Assembly (NCBI GenBank): GCA_021324365.1
Contig: JAJPJE010000123.1
Span: 62,001-126,000 of the forward strand
Source of the DNA: Terriglobia bacterium
Lineage (GTDB): Bacteria; Acidobacteriota; Terriglobia; Terriglobales; Acidobacteriaceae
Length of the DNA stretch: 64,000 bases
Direction: 5' to 3'
This document shows positions 55,951-64,000 of the stretch, one piece after another (positions within the stretch are counted from its first letter, which is position 1; the number at the start of each line of letters is the position of its first letter). Both the position numbers and the translations under genes were made by a program. Under the pieces are notes generated by a model, which did not search any database, was not told where the DNA came from, and saw only the letters and a list, made by a program, of their open reading frames with translations.

Positions 55951-57396
55951 CTACCGACCGGTTCCCGTTTCATGCTCATATACATGAGCTATGCGCAGCA
56001 CAGTCGCTTCATCGAAATGGCCCCCCAGGATTTGCAGTCCAATCGGTAACCCTTCCTTTGAGATCCCGCACGGAACCGAGATTCCCGGCACGCCCACGAG
56101 ATCCGCTGTCACCGTGTAAATGTCCGCGAGGTACATTGAAACCGGATCATCGACCTTCTCGCCCAATTTGAATGCCGGAGTCGGAGTTGTAGGAGTGACA
56201 ATTGCGTCCACTTGTTGGAATGCATTCTCGAAGTCCCGCGTGAGCAATGTGCGCACCTGTTGCGCTTTCCGGTAGTAGGCATCGTAGTAGCCCGCGCTGA
56301 GGGCATAGGTTCCGAGCATGATACGGCGCTTCACCTCGGCGCCGAACCCTTCGTCTCGGGAGCGACGATACATTTCCGAAAGCGTGTGTGCGCTCGAAGA
56401 ACGATGCCCGTAACGCACTCCATCGAAGCGTGCCAGGTTCGCTGATGCCTCTGCTGTCGCGATGATGTAGTAGGTTGGAACCGCGTATTCCGTGTGCGGA
56501 AGGGAAATGGGCACGATCTCGCAACCCGCCTGTGCCAGCTTTTGAATGGCGGTCTCGACGGCGGTGCTTACTTCCGTATCGAGTCCCTCGCCGAAATATT
56601 CTTTTGGAACCCCGAGCCTGAGACCCTTCGCCGGCTTGCCGATCTCAGCCTCGTAATCCGTCACGGGAACATCCGCTGAGGTTGAGTCGCATTTGTCACG
56701 TCCAGCGATATAACGCAGAAGAATGGCGGCGTCTTTCACCGTCTTCGTAATCGGCCCGATGTGATCCAGCGACGACGCAAAAGCTATCAGCCCATACCGC
56801 GAGACCCGTCCGTACGTCGGCAGCAGGCCAACGACACCGCAAAACGCCGCAGGCTGACGAATGGACCCACCCGTATCCGATCCTAGAGCTGCCACGCACA
56901 GATTGGCTGCCACTGCCGCCGCGCTCCCGCCGGAAGACCCGCCCGGTACTCGTGACAGATCGCGCGGATTGTGAACAGGGAAGTAGCCTGAGTTCTCATT
57001 TGAGGAGCCCATCGCGAACTCGTCACAATTCGTCTTGCCGAGCACGATCGCACCGGCATCCTCGAGTCGCTGAACCACTGTCGCAGTGTACGGCGCAATC
57101 CAGCCCTTCAGGATCTTCGATCCCGCCGTGGCCTGCACGCCCGCGATCGTCATCACGTCTTTGATCGCAACCGGCACACCGGCCAATGGTGGCAGTGCAT
57201 CGCCTTTGTCGGCTGCCGCCTGCACAGCCGCTGCTTTTTTCATCGCGCGATCTTTGCATAGCGTGAGATACGCGCCGATCTGCGGATCGTCGGCTTCGAT
57301 CTTCTTGTAGAACTCTTCGGCGAGCGCAACCGGATTGAGCACGCGCTCGGCAACGGCAGTGCGAGTCGATTCAACTGTCAGCGCGGATAAGTCCAT
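55951..57396 (-). CDS. gatA: Asp-tRNA(Asn)/Glu-tRNA(Gln) amidotransferase subunit A
   Basis: A 481-residue amidase that releases ammonia from glutamine for GatB. The Ser-cisSer-Lys triad is complete: Lys79 (VAIKDVM), Ser154 (PGGSSGGSAA) and Ser178 (LGSDTGGSIRQPA). Length and the C-terminal LPIGLQILGGHFDEATVL are typical. gatC lies 87 bases upstream on the same strand; gatB is not in the window, so the three subunits are not in one operon here. Confidence 0.97.
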   Translation of the reverse strand: MDLSALTVESTRTAVAERVLNPVALAEEFYKKIEADDPQIGAYLTLCKDRAMKKAAAVQAAADKGDALPPLAGVPVAIKDVMTIAGVQATAGSKILKGWIAPYTATVVQRLEDAGAIVLGKTNCDEFAMGSSNENSGYFPVHNPRDLSRVPGGSSGGSAAAVAANLCVAALGSDTGGSIRQPAAFCGVVGLLPTYGRVSRYGLIAFASSLDHIGPITKTVKDAAILLRYIAGRDKCDSTSADVPVTDYEAEIGKPAKGLRLGVPKEYFGEGLDTEVSTAVETAIQKLAQAGCEIVPISLPHTEYAVPTYYIIATAEASANLARFDGVRYGHRSSSAHTLSEMYRRSRDEGFGAEVKRRIMLGTYALSAGYYDAYYRKAQQVRTLLTRDFENAFQQVDAIVTPTTPTPAFKLGEKVDDPVSMYLADIYTVTADLVGVPGISVPCGISKEGLPIGLQILGGHFDEATVLRIAHVYEHETGTGR

Positions 57397-57483
57397 AAGC
57401 TGTCGTTATCGGGTAAACGGTAATCGGGTAATCGAAACGCAATCGGTAGTTTTGTAATCTGCACCCAACTACCAAATTACCAA
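57397..57483. repeat. Short AT-rich dyad between gatC and gatA
   Basis: Repeated GGTAATCGGGTAAT units face CAAATTACCAATT, giving an imperfect dyad of simple-sequence type. It separates two genes that are normally adjacent, so it may be an inserted small repeat element. Confidence 0.4.
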
Positions 57484-57813
57484 TTAGCGCTCAATCACCT
57501 TCGGCACTTTGAAGAATGCCCCGTCAGAGTCCGGCGCATTCTCCATCAACACTTCGCGTGGCAGACTCGGCCTCGTCTCATCCTCACGCATCACGTAGGA
57601 GAAGCGATCCGAACCCTGCTTCGAAGCATCGATACCGAACTTGTCGGAAGTTTGCGCCATCGGCGGCACGTTCTTCGTATTCAACTGATTCAGTCGATCG
57701 ATGTGCTCGAGGATCGAGTTCAGATCCTTTAATATCCGCGATTGTTCTTCAGGAGTGAGTTCCAGGTTCGCCAGGTCGGCAACGTACTGAACGTCTTTTT
57801 CGGTGACTTTCAT
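57484..57813 (-). CDS. gatC: Asp-tRNA(Asn)/Glu-tRNA(Gln) amidotransferase subunit C
   Basis: A 109-residue GatC that stabilises the GatA-GatB interface: MKVTEKDVQYVADLANLELT, ILEHIDRLNQLNTKNVPPMA and the C-terminal FFKVPKVIER. The ATG at 57813 matches the family start; upstream codons are basic and unlike GatC. It belongs with gatA downstream. Confidence 0.95.
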   Translation of the reverse strand: MKVTEKDVQYVADLANLELTPEEQSRILKDLNSILEHIDRLNQLNTKNVPPMAQTSDKFGIDASKQGSDRFSYVMREDETRPSLPREVLMENAPDSDGAFFKVPKVIER

Positions 57814-57938
57814 TTTGCTGAAGCTTTTGCGATTACACTTGCATCGCCCCCGCCGGGGCTTGTGACTTGTAGTCACAACTTTACTTACGGCTTACGCCGT
57901 GGGCTATGTTTGTTTCGTCGCTGTCGCGGCTTGGTCGC

Positions 57939-58256
57939 TCAAAATCCATAATTCTCGCCGGGCAGCAGAAACAGAATGTGCTTCACTTCTGCATCGATCG
58001 TTTGATTGAGCGCTTCCAGGTACTTAGGCGCCAAGCTGCTCAACTGATTCTTCCATGCCGTGTCCGGTACTTCTACCCGCAGGACTCCACCGCGAAAAGC
58101 AAGCACCCGGGTCCGTTTTGCCACCCCGGGTCCGCAGACGAGCGGCCACGCCAAAGTAGGCGCTTCGTTTTCAGGAGCCCCACTCAGTACTTCTCCAAGG
58201 ATCTTCTTCAAACTGGCGCGCGCTGGTTGAAGCGGAGATTTCCATGCGTCTGGCAT
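57939..58256 (-). CDS. DUF721 family protein
   Basis: A 105-residue DUF721 protein (SLKKILGEVLSGAPENEAPT, VCGPGVAKRTRVLAFRGGVL, VPDTAWKNQLSSLAPKYLEA). The family overlaps DciA, which helps load the replicative helicase in bacteria without DnaC; this short form may or may not have that role. It is near, but not joined to, gatC on the same strand. Confidence 0.8.
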   Translation of the reverse strand: MPDAWKSPLQPARASLKKILGEVLSGAPENEAPTLAWPLVCGPGVAKRTRVLAFRGGVLRVEVPDTAWKNQLSSLAPKYLEALNQTIDAEVKHILFLLPGENYGF

Positions 58257-58599
58257 GTGAAATCGAATTCTAGCACCCGTCCTTAATCAAACCTGTGGAC
58301 GGAATCACACACATGCACTTCCTCCTGACGCCTGTTGAAAAGCAGTTTCAAAACCGGCCAGCAACTCGCTGGGGCTTCGTTTTCAACCACTTAGGCGCCC
58401 GCCGTTCAATGCAGCGTTTAGCCGCTTGGCAGTAAAAAGCTGCGGTTTAAGCGTTGGCAGTTGGGATAACGGCAGGTGCAGGCTACGATGACAGCTGTGG
58501 GGGAATAGTCTTTTTACTTGTTGTACTTAGAGGGATGCTCCCGGGCGCAAGCTTGCCAAACCATCCTCCTAGGAGCTTTTTTGTCGGAGATACCTGACG
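58257..58599 (+). promoter_or_regulatory. Leader region of the first Tes-like gene, with possible attenuator
   Basis: No ORF is supported in this 343-base gap. Just before the gene, GCTCC (58537-58541) can pair with GGAGC (58572-58576), enclosing the palindrome GCAAGCTTGC, and six T residues follow (58577-58582). This has the shape of a Rho-independent terminator ahead of the Shine-Dalgarno GGAGA, so transcription might be attenuated. The stem is short and this is tentative. Confidence 0.35.
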
Positions 58600-60753
58600 A
58601 TGCCAAAACCGATCAAATACGTAGAGAAGGTGGTTACGTATGCAGCAAAGGCCGCCTGGGTGCCATATGCGGCGATCAGCATGCGCAAGCAGAAGCCTTC
58701 CTTCACTCCTTCGTGGAGTGAAAAGCCGCTTCTGAAGTCGTACGAAAAGACTAAGCCACCACTCGGCTGGCCGCGTACGACTGACTCCCTTTGCCCGAAG
58801 TGCGTCCCTGAAATCCGGAAGCAGATTCTCGACGGCAAACTGCCGCAGGAAATTCTGCGTAATGCGAAAGTCGGCGAGATCAAGGCCGCCATCGTCGAAA
58901 AAGACGGCAAGATCATGATGATCAAGGATTGCCCCAAGCACGGGCATTTTGAGGACGTCATGTCCGTCGATCCGGCGTTCTCCAAGCACCTCGAAGAAGT
59001 TTTCCCGGGCCGCGACATTCGCGCTCACGCCGACGAAAAGCTGCACAACCACGGCACCTCGACCGTGAAGCACGGCCGCGGGTCGGTGCTCACCATCGAC
59101 CTGACCAACCGCTGCAATATGATGTGCGACCCCTGCTTCATGGACGCCAACCAGGTTGGCTTCGTCCACGAACTTACCTGGGATGAAATCAAGCAGCTGC
59201 TCGATAACGCCATTACCATCAAGCCGAAGCGCCAGATGTCCGTTCAGTTTTCCGGTGGCGAGCCTACGCTAAGCCCGTACTTCCTCGACGCAGTCCGCTA
59301 CGCCCGCAAAGTGGGATATACCTCAGTTCAAGCTGCCACCAACGGCATTGAGTTCGCGAAATCGATCGAGTTCTGCCAGCAGGCTGCTGAAGCTGGACTG
59401 CGTTACGTGTACCTCCAGTTCGACGGCATCGGCAACGCTGCCAATGCGCACCGCAAGATCGGCAATCTCTTCGACGTGAAGCTGCGCGCCATCGAAAACC
59501 TGTACAAGTCCGGTGTCGATATCGTTCCCGTAATCACGATCGTGAACGGCATCAACAACGAGCAGGTTGGCAACATCGTCAAGTTCGCTCTCGATAATCC
59601 CAAGGTGATTCCTTTCCTCTCGTTCCAGCCGGTCTCGTTCACCGGACGCGACGAGGAGATCACCGACGAGCGTCGCATGGCGCAGCGCTACACGCTGTCG
59701 CAGCTGGCGCATGATGTGAAGAATCAGGTGGGAATCGGCGAGCCGACGCGTGACTGGTTCCCGATCTCTTTCATGTCGACGTTCTCCGACTGGTCTGACC
59801 TGGCTCACGGTCCTCAGCATGATTGGGGGCAATTGAGCTGCGGCTGCCACCCGAATTGCGGTGTGGGCATGGCCGTCATGGTTGATAAGGAAACGAAGGA
59901 AGCTGCGCCGATTACGCAATTCCTGGACGCGCACCAGATGGCCAAAGATACCGCGATGATCGTGGACTCGGGCCAGAGTCCGAAATGGTCGGCATTCGGC
60001 ATGGCCTTGGCGTTCCTGCGCAACTACGATCCCTTCAAGACGACCACGCACTTCACCATGTTCGACATGCTGAAGAAGCTCGACAAGACCTTCGGCGTCA
60101 CCAACAAGGCGAAATCGGGTGCTTACGGCAAAGTCGGCGGCGACCGCACGCTTGAGGACATCGAGAAGCGCCGAAAGGATCGCTGGAACGTGCTGATGAT
60201 CGCCGGCATGTGGTTCCAGGATTTGTGGAACTACGATTTCCGCCGTACCGAGCAGTGCATCATTCCCTACGCCACGCAGGAAGGCGAAATCAGCTTCTGC
60301 GCGTACAACACCGGCGTGGGCTGGCGCAATATCGTGGAGAAGATGCACATGACCGCCACGCTCACCAAGTGGTACGAAGAGCATGGACGCCACGAGATCT
60401 TCGCAGGTGGTAAGCGCGTTTCGATGGCTGCGGGCAACGAGCGTCGTCTCGAACTGCTCCAGTTGAAGGACGAGCTGGTCACCGAGCAGGAGCAGCGCGA
60501 TCTTGACAAGCTCGGCATCGCCAAGAATGCGCGAGAAGAGAAACTGCGCGCGCGTGATGCGAAGAAGAGCGTCACTCCGGCCGAAGAAGCGAAGAACCGC
60601 GAGATGATGAAGCTATATCGCGAAGTCGTGCTGGGCGAGAAGCAGCCGGAAGGCTTCGTCCCGTTAAGTACAATCGGCACTCCGTCGAACGGCAACGGCA
60701 ATGGTTCGAAGGCCGTGCACGAAGATGAAGTGGCGGGAGTCGCGGGAGACTAA
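58600..60753 (+). CDS. Radical SAM protein related to tetraether lipid synthase (Tes-like), paralogue 1
   Basis: A 717-residue radical SAM enzyme. The SAM-cluster motif Cys172-x3-Cys176-x2-Cys179 lies in LTNRCNMMCDPCFMDAN and GGEPT at 219-223. A N-terminal CPKC (65, 68) and DCPKHG (111) match the rubredoxin-like site of archaeal Tes/MJ0619, but the expected CPxxCGLC block is absent, replaced by a His-rich DEKLHNHGTSTVKHG. Further Cys occur at 414, 416, 420, 553 and 567, and a charged C-terminal tail follows 600. It may join lipid tails to form membrane-spanning lipids known in Acidobacteria; inference. GGAGA precedes the ATG. Confidence 0.8.
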   Translation: MPKPIKYVEKVVTYAAKAAWVPYAAISMRKQKPSFTPSWSEKPLLKSYEKTKPPLGWPRTTDSLCPKCVPEIRKQILDGKLPQEILRNAKVGEIKAAIVEKDGKIMMIKDCPKHGHFEDVMSVDPAFSKHLEEVFPGRDIRAHADEKLHNHGTSTVKHGRGSVLTIDLTNRCNMMCDPCFMDANQVGFVHELTWDEIKQLLDNAITIKPKRQMSVQFSGGEPTLSPYFLDAVRYARKVGYTSVQAATNGIEFAKSIEFCQQAAEAGLRYVYLQFDGIGNAANAHRKIGNLFDVKLRAIENLYKSGVDIVPVITIVNGINNEQVGNIVKFALDNPKVIPFLSFQPVSFTGRDEEITDERRMAQRYTLSQLAHDVKNQVGIGEPTRDWFPISFMSTFSDWSDLAHGPQHDWGQLSCGCHPNCGVGMAVMVDKETKEAAPITQFLDAHQMAKDTAMIVDSGQSPKWSAFGMALAFLRNYDPFKTTTHFTMFDMLKKLDKTFGVTNKAKSGAYGKVGGDRTLEDIEKRRKDRWNVLMIAGMWFQDLWNYDFRRTEQCIIPYATQEGEISFCAYNTGVGWRNIVEKMHMTATLTKWYEEHGRHEIFAGGKRVSMAAGNERRLELLQLKDELVTEQEQRDLDKLGIAKNAREEKLRARDAKKSVTPAEEAKNREMMKLYREVVLGEKQPEGFVPLSTIGTPSNGNGNGSKAVHEDEVAGVAGD

Positions 60754-60817
60754 GCTTTTATGGCGCGGGTTCCCTCGCCCGCGTGAATTTCAACAACTAA
60801 GGTTTGGACTGAACGTT

Positions 60818-60844
60818 GGGCCGCACAAGCGGCCCTTTTCTTTT
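60818..60844 (+). terminator. Rho-independent terminator after the Tes-like gene
   Basis: Perfect stem GGGCCGC (60818-60824)/GCGGCCC (60829-60835) with a 4-base loop and a T-rich run TTTTCTTTT directly after. A weaker G/C hairpin sits at about 60762-60783. Confidence 0.9.
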
Positions 60845-60962
60845 CACTACAGAGTCACAACCAACATTGATGGGAATTGCAGCGGACTCGACCAGGCGTT
60901 TGACACGATGGGGCGCGATGCGCATCACTTTCGGCCGAAAACTTCGCTGCTACGCTGACTTC

Positions 60963-61526
60963 ATGAAATTCCATCGCATTCAACTGGCCGTCGTATGTCT
61001 AATCTCACTGTTTGCCTCCGGGGCCATCGCGCAGGAAAAGGAAAAGCCTGCTGCTCCACTCTCCCGCGCCGATCTCATCTCGGCTGCGCGGGAGATCATG
61101 ACCGCTCAACAATACTGCGCTCTCATTACCCTTGGCGAAGACGGTCGCCCGGTTGTGCGAACGATGAATCCGTTTCCTCCGGACGACAACATGATTGTCT
61201 GGTTCGCAACCAGCACATCAACGCGCAAGGCGCAGCAGATTCGTCGCGATCCTCGCGTGACCCTTTACTATGCCGATCACGCTAAAGCCACAGGCTTCGT
61301 TGCGCTATCCGGCACGGCAGTTCTGGTGGATGACCAAGCCGAGATCAAGAAGCACTGGCGTGCCTATTGGGATTCGGCATTTCCCGATAAAACCAAGCTG
61401 GTACTGATCAAGGTGATGCCTGAGCGGATGGATGTTCTGAATTACAAACGTGGAGCGCTGAACGACCCAGTGACCTGGCGCACACCGAGCGTAGACTTCA
61501 GCAAGCCTGAACCCACCGCGAAGTAG
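60963..61526 (+). CDS. Secreted pyridoxamine-5'-phosphate-oxidase-like (split-barrel flavin) protein
   Basis: A 187-residue protein with a signal peptide (MKFHRIQLAVVCLISLFASG ... AIAQE), followed by a split-barrel domain typical of general stress protein 26/PNPOx-like proteins (QYCALITLGEDGRPVVRTMN, WFATSTSTRKAQQIRRDPRV). Most relatives are cytoplasmic and bind FMN, F420 or heme, so an exported form is unusual. The ATG at 60963 gives the signal peptide; the frame is open further left. Between the two Tes-like genes. Confidence 0.8.
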   Translation: MKFHRIQLAVVCLISLFASGAIAQEKEKPAAPLSRADLISAAREIMTAQQYCALITLGEDGRPVVRTMNPFPPDDNMIVWFATSTSTRKAQQIRRDPRVTLYYADHAKATGFVALSGTAVLVDDQAEIKKHWRAYWDSAFPDKTKLVLIKVMPERMDVLNYKRGALNDPVTWRTPSVDFSKPEPTAK

Positions 61527-61590
61527 GCAGGACGGTTCTGCTTGTCTGGCATGGACATTCCTGTCTGCGCTGCTGCGCGACTGATACCTT

Positions 61591-62559
61591 CTACGGTATC
61601 AGCACCAGCTTCCCCGTGGTTTTCCTGCCCTCCAGATCGCGATGGGCGCGCTGCACGTCGTCGAGTTTATAGATGTGTTCAATCCGCAACTTCAGTTTGC
61701 CTTCGGTGATCCAGCGGAAGACATCACCAGCACGCCATTCCAGCTCTTCGCGTGTCAGCGTGTAGTGACCTAGTGTCGGGCGCGTCAGGAACAGGGATCC
61801 CTTTTGCGAAAGCTTAATGGGATCAAAAGGCGGCACGGCCCCGCTGGCACCGCCGAACAGCACCAGGTACCCGCGCGGGCGCAGGATGTTCAGGTCTTTG
61901 TCGAACGTCGTTTTGCCAACGCCGTCGTAGATCACGTGCACGCCTTTGCCGTCGGTAAGGCGCTTCGTCTCAGCTTCGAAGTCAGCTGTCGAATAATTGA
62001 TGACTTCGTCCGCGCCCGCTTGCTTCGCCAACTGGCATTTTGCGTCTGAACCCGCAGTCGCAATGACGCGCGCGCCAATGTGCTTTGCCATTTGCACGAG
62101 GAGAAGCCCTACCCCTCCCGCAGCAGCATGGATCAGGCACGCCTCGCCCTTCTTCAAAGGGTAGGTGCTGTACACGAGGTAATGCGCGGTCATTCCCTGC
62201 AGCAGAGCGGCGGCAGCCTGTTTGAAGTCCAGTTTGTCGGGGACACGCACTAGCCGGTCTGCTGGAACGCTCGCGTATTCAGCGTAGGAGCCTAGGAGCC
62301 CCCAGTACGCCACCCGGTCGCCGACTTTCACAGCGGTTACATCACCACCTAACTCGGTGACGGTTCCGGCGGCTTCCTGCCCGTTAACGAAGGGCACGGC
62401 GGCAGGATAGCGACCCTCGCGAAAGTACACATCTATAAAATTCACGCCAATGGCCTCGATCTTTACCACGGCTTCGTTTGCTTTTGCTTTCGGAATGGGA
62501 AGGTCTACTAGCGTTAGGACTTCGGGGCCGCCAGTCTTCTCGACTTGAATCGCTTTCAT
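61591..62559 (-). CDS. NADPH:quinone oxidoreductase-like MDR protein
   Basis: A 322-residue zinc-free medium-chain dehydrogenase/reductase: MKAIQVEKTGGPEVLTLVDL, VNFIDVYFREGRYP, AAALLQGMTAHYLVYSTYPL, the NADPH motif HAAAGGVGLLLVQMAKHIGA, and LVLIP at the end. It probably reduces quinones or enoyl groups with NADPH. Lies on the opposite strand between the two Tes-like genes. Confidence 0.93.
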   Translation of the reverse strand: MKAIQVEKTGGPEVLTLVDLPIPKAKANEAVVKIEAIGVNFIDVYFREGRYPAAVPFVNGQEAAGTVTELGGDVTAVKVGDRVAYWGLLGSYAEYASVPADRLVRVPDKLDFKQAAAALLQGMTAHYLVYSTYPLKKGEACLIHAAAGGVGLLLVQMAKHIGARVIATAGSDAKCQLAKQAGADEVINYSTADFEAETKRLTDGKGVHVIYDGVGKTTFDKDLNILRPRGYLVLFGGASGAVPPFDPIKLSQKGSLFLTRPTLGHYTLTREELEWRAGDVFRWITEGKLKLRIEHIYKLDDVQRAHRDLEGRKTTGKLVLIP

Positions 62560-63011
62560 GAATTTCTCTCAACAGTAAGGTTTTGACACAACTAAAAGTA
62601 TACGATTCCGCAACCCCGCTCCTTTTTTCAATCCAGTCAAAGGGAGTCTTCTTCGAGCGTTAGCCTTGGGCGCAACAGGATGAACTCGGTATCTGGAGCA
62701 CCCGAGAGGCGCTAACGTGGCGTGATTCAAGGATCCCGACGGAAATGTCCTCTCTATGTCCGAACATGACTGAGCGGAGGTGCTGGTACCCCCGTGATTC
62801 CTTGTGATCGTCCTCACATTCAGCCGTGACAAACTCGCTACTTCGGTCGAAATCAGCCCTGAGATCCCGGTCTCAGCCAGCGAATGGCGGCTTGCTTCAC
62901 CGAACGGTTTTTGGGATTTGCCCTCCCTGCTTGTTTAAATAGTTTGGATTCAAAGCACTACTGCGAATCGCGCCACGTTCGTCTCGCGATCCAAATTCAC
63001 GGAGCAGCAAA
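62560..63011. other. 450-base gap upstream of the second Tes-like gene
   Basis: No credible coding frame. It contains the quinone reductase promoter region (minus strand) and the leader of the second Tes-like gene. A GCGTTAG/CTAACG pair lies roughly at 62660-62720, and the last part (62925-62960) is A/T-rich. I see no clear promoter boxes or known RNA. Confidence 0.45.
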
Positions 63012-64000
63012 TTGAGCACACAAAGCATTGCGCCAGAGCCGGTACCTGTACTGAAGGAAATCGAACAATATGTCCCGGTTAACGAACCCGGAGCGAGCAG
63101 CGCCGGAGTGAGCAAGGGACTGCGGCCCGATTTCAAGATCATTCAGCCGGAGACGACTTACACCGGATCGCCCATCGAGCCGCTGCAGAAAGGTCTGCCG
63201 AAAACCACGCAGTCACTGTGTCCGGAATGCACGAAAGTGATCGATGCCATCATTCGCGAAGACAACGGCAAAGTTGTGATGGAAAAGCGCTGCGCCGATC
63301 ACGGCGAGTTTCGCGACATCGTTTACTCCGACGCGAAGCTTTACCTCAAGATGGAGCAATGGAGCTTTGGCGATAACCGCGGCCTGAAGAACCCGGCAAT
63401 CCCAAACGCCACACGCTGTCCGGACCAGTGCGGGCTGTGCTCCATGCATACTTCCCATACGGGTCTCGCGAATCTGGATCTGACAAATCGGTGTAATCTC
63501 ACGTGCCCGGTCTGCTTTGCTAATGCCAACGTGCAGGGCTACGTCTACGAGCCTGATCTCGATCACATTCGCAAGATGCTGGGCGCACTACGTGGCGAGC
63601 AACCAGTGCCCGGCAGAGTCGTCCAGTTCTCTGGCGGTGAGCCCACCATTCATCCTCGCTGGCTTGACGCGCTGCGTCTCGCAAAAGAAATGGGCTTCTC
63701 GCATATCCAGGCAGCCTCAAACGGAATCAAGCTGGCCGATCCGGAGTTTGCGCGGCAGTCCAAAGAAGCGGGATTGCAGACGGTCTATCTGCAATTCGAC
63801 GGCGTTTGCGATGACATCTATCGCCGTACGCGTGGACAATCGTTGTGGGAAACGAAGCTGCAGGCCATCGACAGCATCCGCAAAGCTGGCATGAAGATCA
63901 TCTTCGTACCGACGATCGTGAAAGGCCTCAACGATCACCAGGTCGGCGATATTCTTCGCCTCGCCATCGAAAACATCGACGTGGTCTCGGGTATCAGCTA
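63012..64000 (+). CDS. Radical SAM protein related to tetraether lipid synthase (Tes-like), paralogue 2, C-terminus beyond window
   Basis: The first 329 residues of a second radical SAM enzyme. It carries the full cysteine layout of archaeal Tes/MJ0619: CPEC (70, 73) with Cys94 in KRCADHGEF, then RCPDQCGLCSMHTSH (136, 140, 143), then the SAM cluster Cys161-x3-Cys165-x2-Cys168 in LTNRCNLTCPVCFANAN, and GGEPT at 208-212. Tes makes carbon-carbon bonds between lipid tails. It starts at TTG with GGAG seven bases upstream; the frame continues to the window edge. About 45% similar by eye to paralogue 1 in the core. Confidence 0.82.
   Translation, partial: MSTQSIAPEPVPVLKEIEQYVPVNEPGASSAGVSKGLRPDFKIIQPETTYTGSPIEPLQKGLPKTTQSLCPECTKVIDAIIREDNGKVVMEKRCADHGEFRDIVYSDAKLYLKMEQWSFGDNRGLKNPAIPNATRCPDQCGLCSMHTSHTGLANLDLTNRCNLTCPVCFANANVQGYVYEPDLDHIRKMLGALRGEQPVPGRVVQFSGGEPTIHPRWLDALRLAKEMGFSHIQAASNGIKLADPEFARQSKEAGLQTVYLQFDGVCDDIYRRTRGQSLWETKLQAIDSIRKAGMKIIFVPTIVKGLNDHQVGDILRLAIENIDVVSGIS

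Noticed and set aside
59323-60393. 356-codon frame opposite the first Tes-like gene
   Set aside because: It mirrors a well-supported radical SAM gene and shows only the composition expected of an antisense shadow.
62569-62832. Minus-strand frame of 87 codons upstream of the quinone reductase
   Set aside because: No ribosome site, low-complexity basic composition and no family resemblance; treated as non-coding.

Overview
The window reads as a chromosomal segment of a soil Acidobacteriota, probably of the Terriglobia / 'Candidatus Koribacter' type. This is an inference from gene content. It carries a dnaK with an HspR-type operator, tandem radical SAM genes resembling tetraether lipid synthase, an ECF42 sigma factor with YCII-like partners, paired DUF507 genes, WecA plus UDP-xylose genes, and dispersed imperfect palindromes of a kind I associate with this phylum. 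Coding density is high, most DNA looks like ordinary chromosome of moderately high G+C, and I see no rRNA, tRNA, CRISPR array, prophage or intact insertion sequence.

Region 1 (1-10.8 kb) is an exopolysaccharide / O-antigen locus built around a divergent promoter near 4.6 kb. Leftward run a GT4 glycosyltransferase, an O-antigen ligase-like protein, a methyltransferase that has lost its middle, and a two-gene ABC exporter cut by the window edge. Rightward run a Wzc-like tyrosine autokinase, a TPR protein with a carbohydrate-binding-like C-terminus, a second ligase/polymerase and an NTP_transf_5 protein. Region 2 (10.8-21.5 kb) holds housekeeping and stress genes: SDR, DUF72, SRPBCC, a metallopeptidase coupled to rlmB, thiolase, a ferritin-like protein, a small Cys4 protein, and a LytTR regulator beside a histidine-less sensor stub.

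Region 3 (21.5-35.1 kb) has purS, glmS and the ECF42/YCII set, then a PP2C phosphatase and a decayed second glmS 3' end. An ArsR-SRPBCC-VOC operon follows, then FNR-like, GNAT and PLP-decarboxylase genes, a LuxR regulator with a degenerate receiver, and two trypsin-like proteases.

Region 4 (35.1-43.1 kb) keeps the order dnaK ... dnaJ ... hspR on one strand, with a HAIR operator on the dnaK promoter. Extra genes sit inside it: a small ORF and a G+C-poor PIN-domain gene between dnaK and dnaJ, and a GNAT and an APC permease before hspR. No grpE is present. Region 5 (43.1-54.4 kb) is a second glycan block (UDP-xylose synthesis, a GT2-methyltransferase fusion, WecA with a cytoplasmic tail, GT2). 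It also holds two DUF507 genes, recJ, a second Cys4 protein and an HD-GYP response regulator. Region 6 (54.4-64 kb) has secreted and FmdE-like proteins, gatA/gatC, a DUF721 protein, and two tandem Tes-like radical SAM genes, the second truncated by the window end. They flank a secreted PNPOx-like protein and a quinone oxidoreductase.

The points most worth following are the PIN gene coupled to dnaJ, the two Tes-like paralogues with different cysteine sets, the second glmS relic whose differences are mostly synonymous, and the pair of small CANPxC / FWLCxDC proteins.
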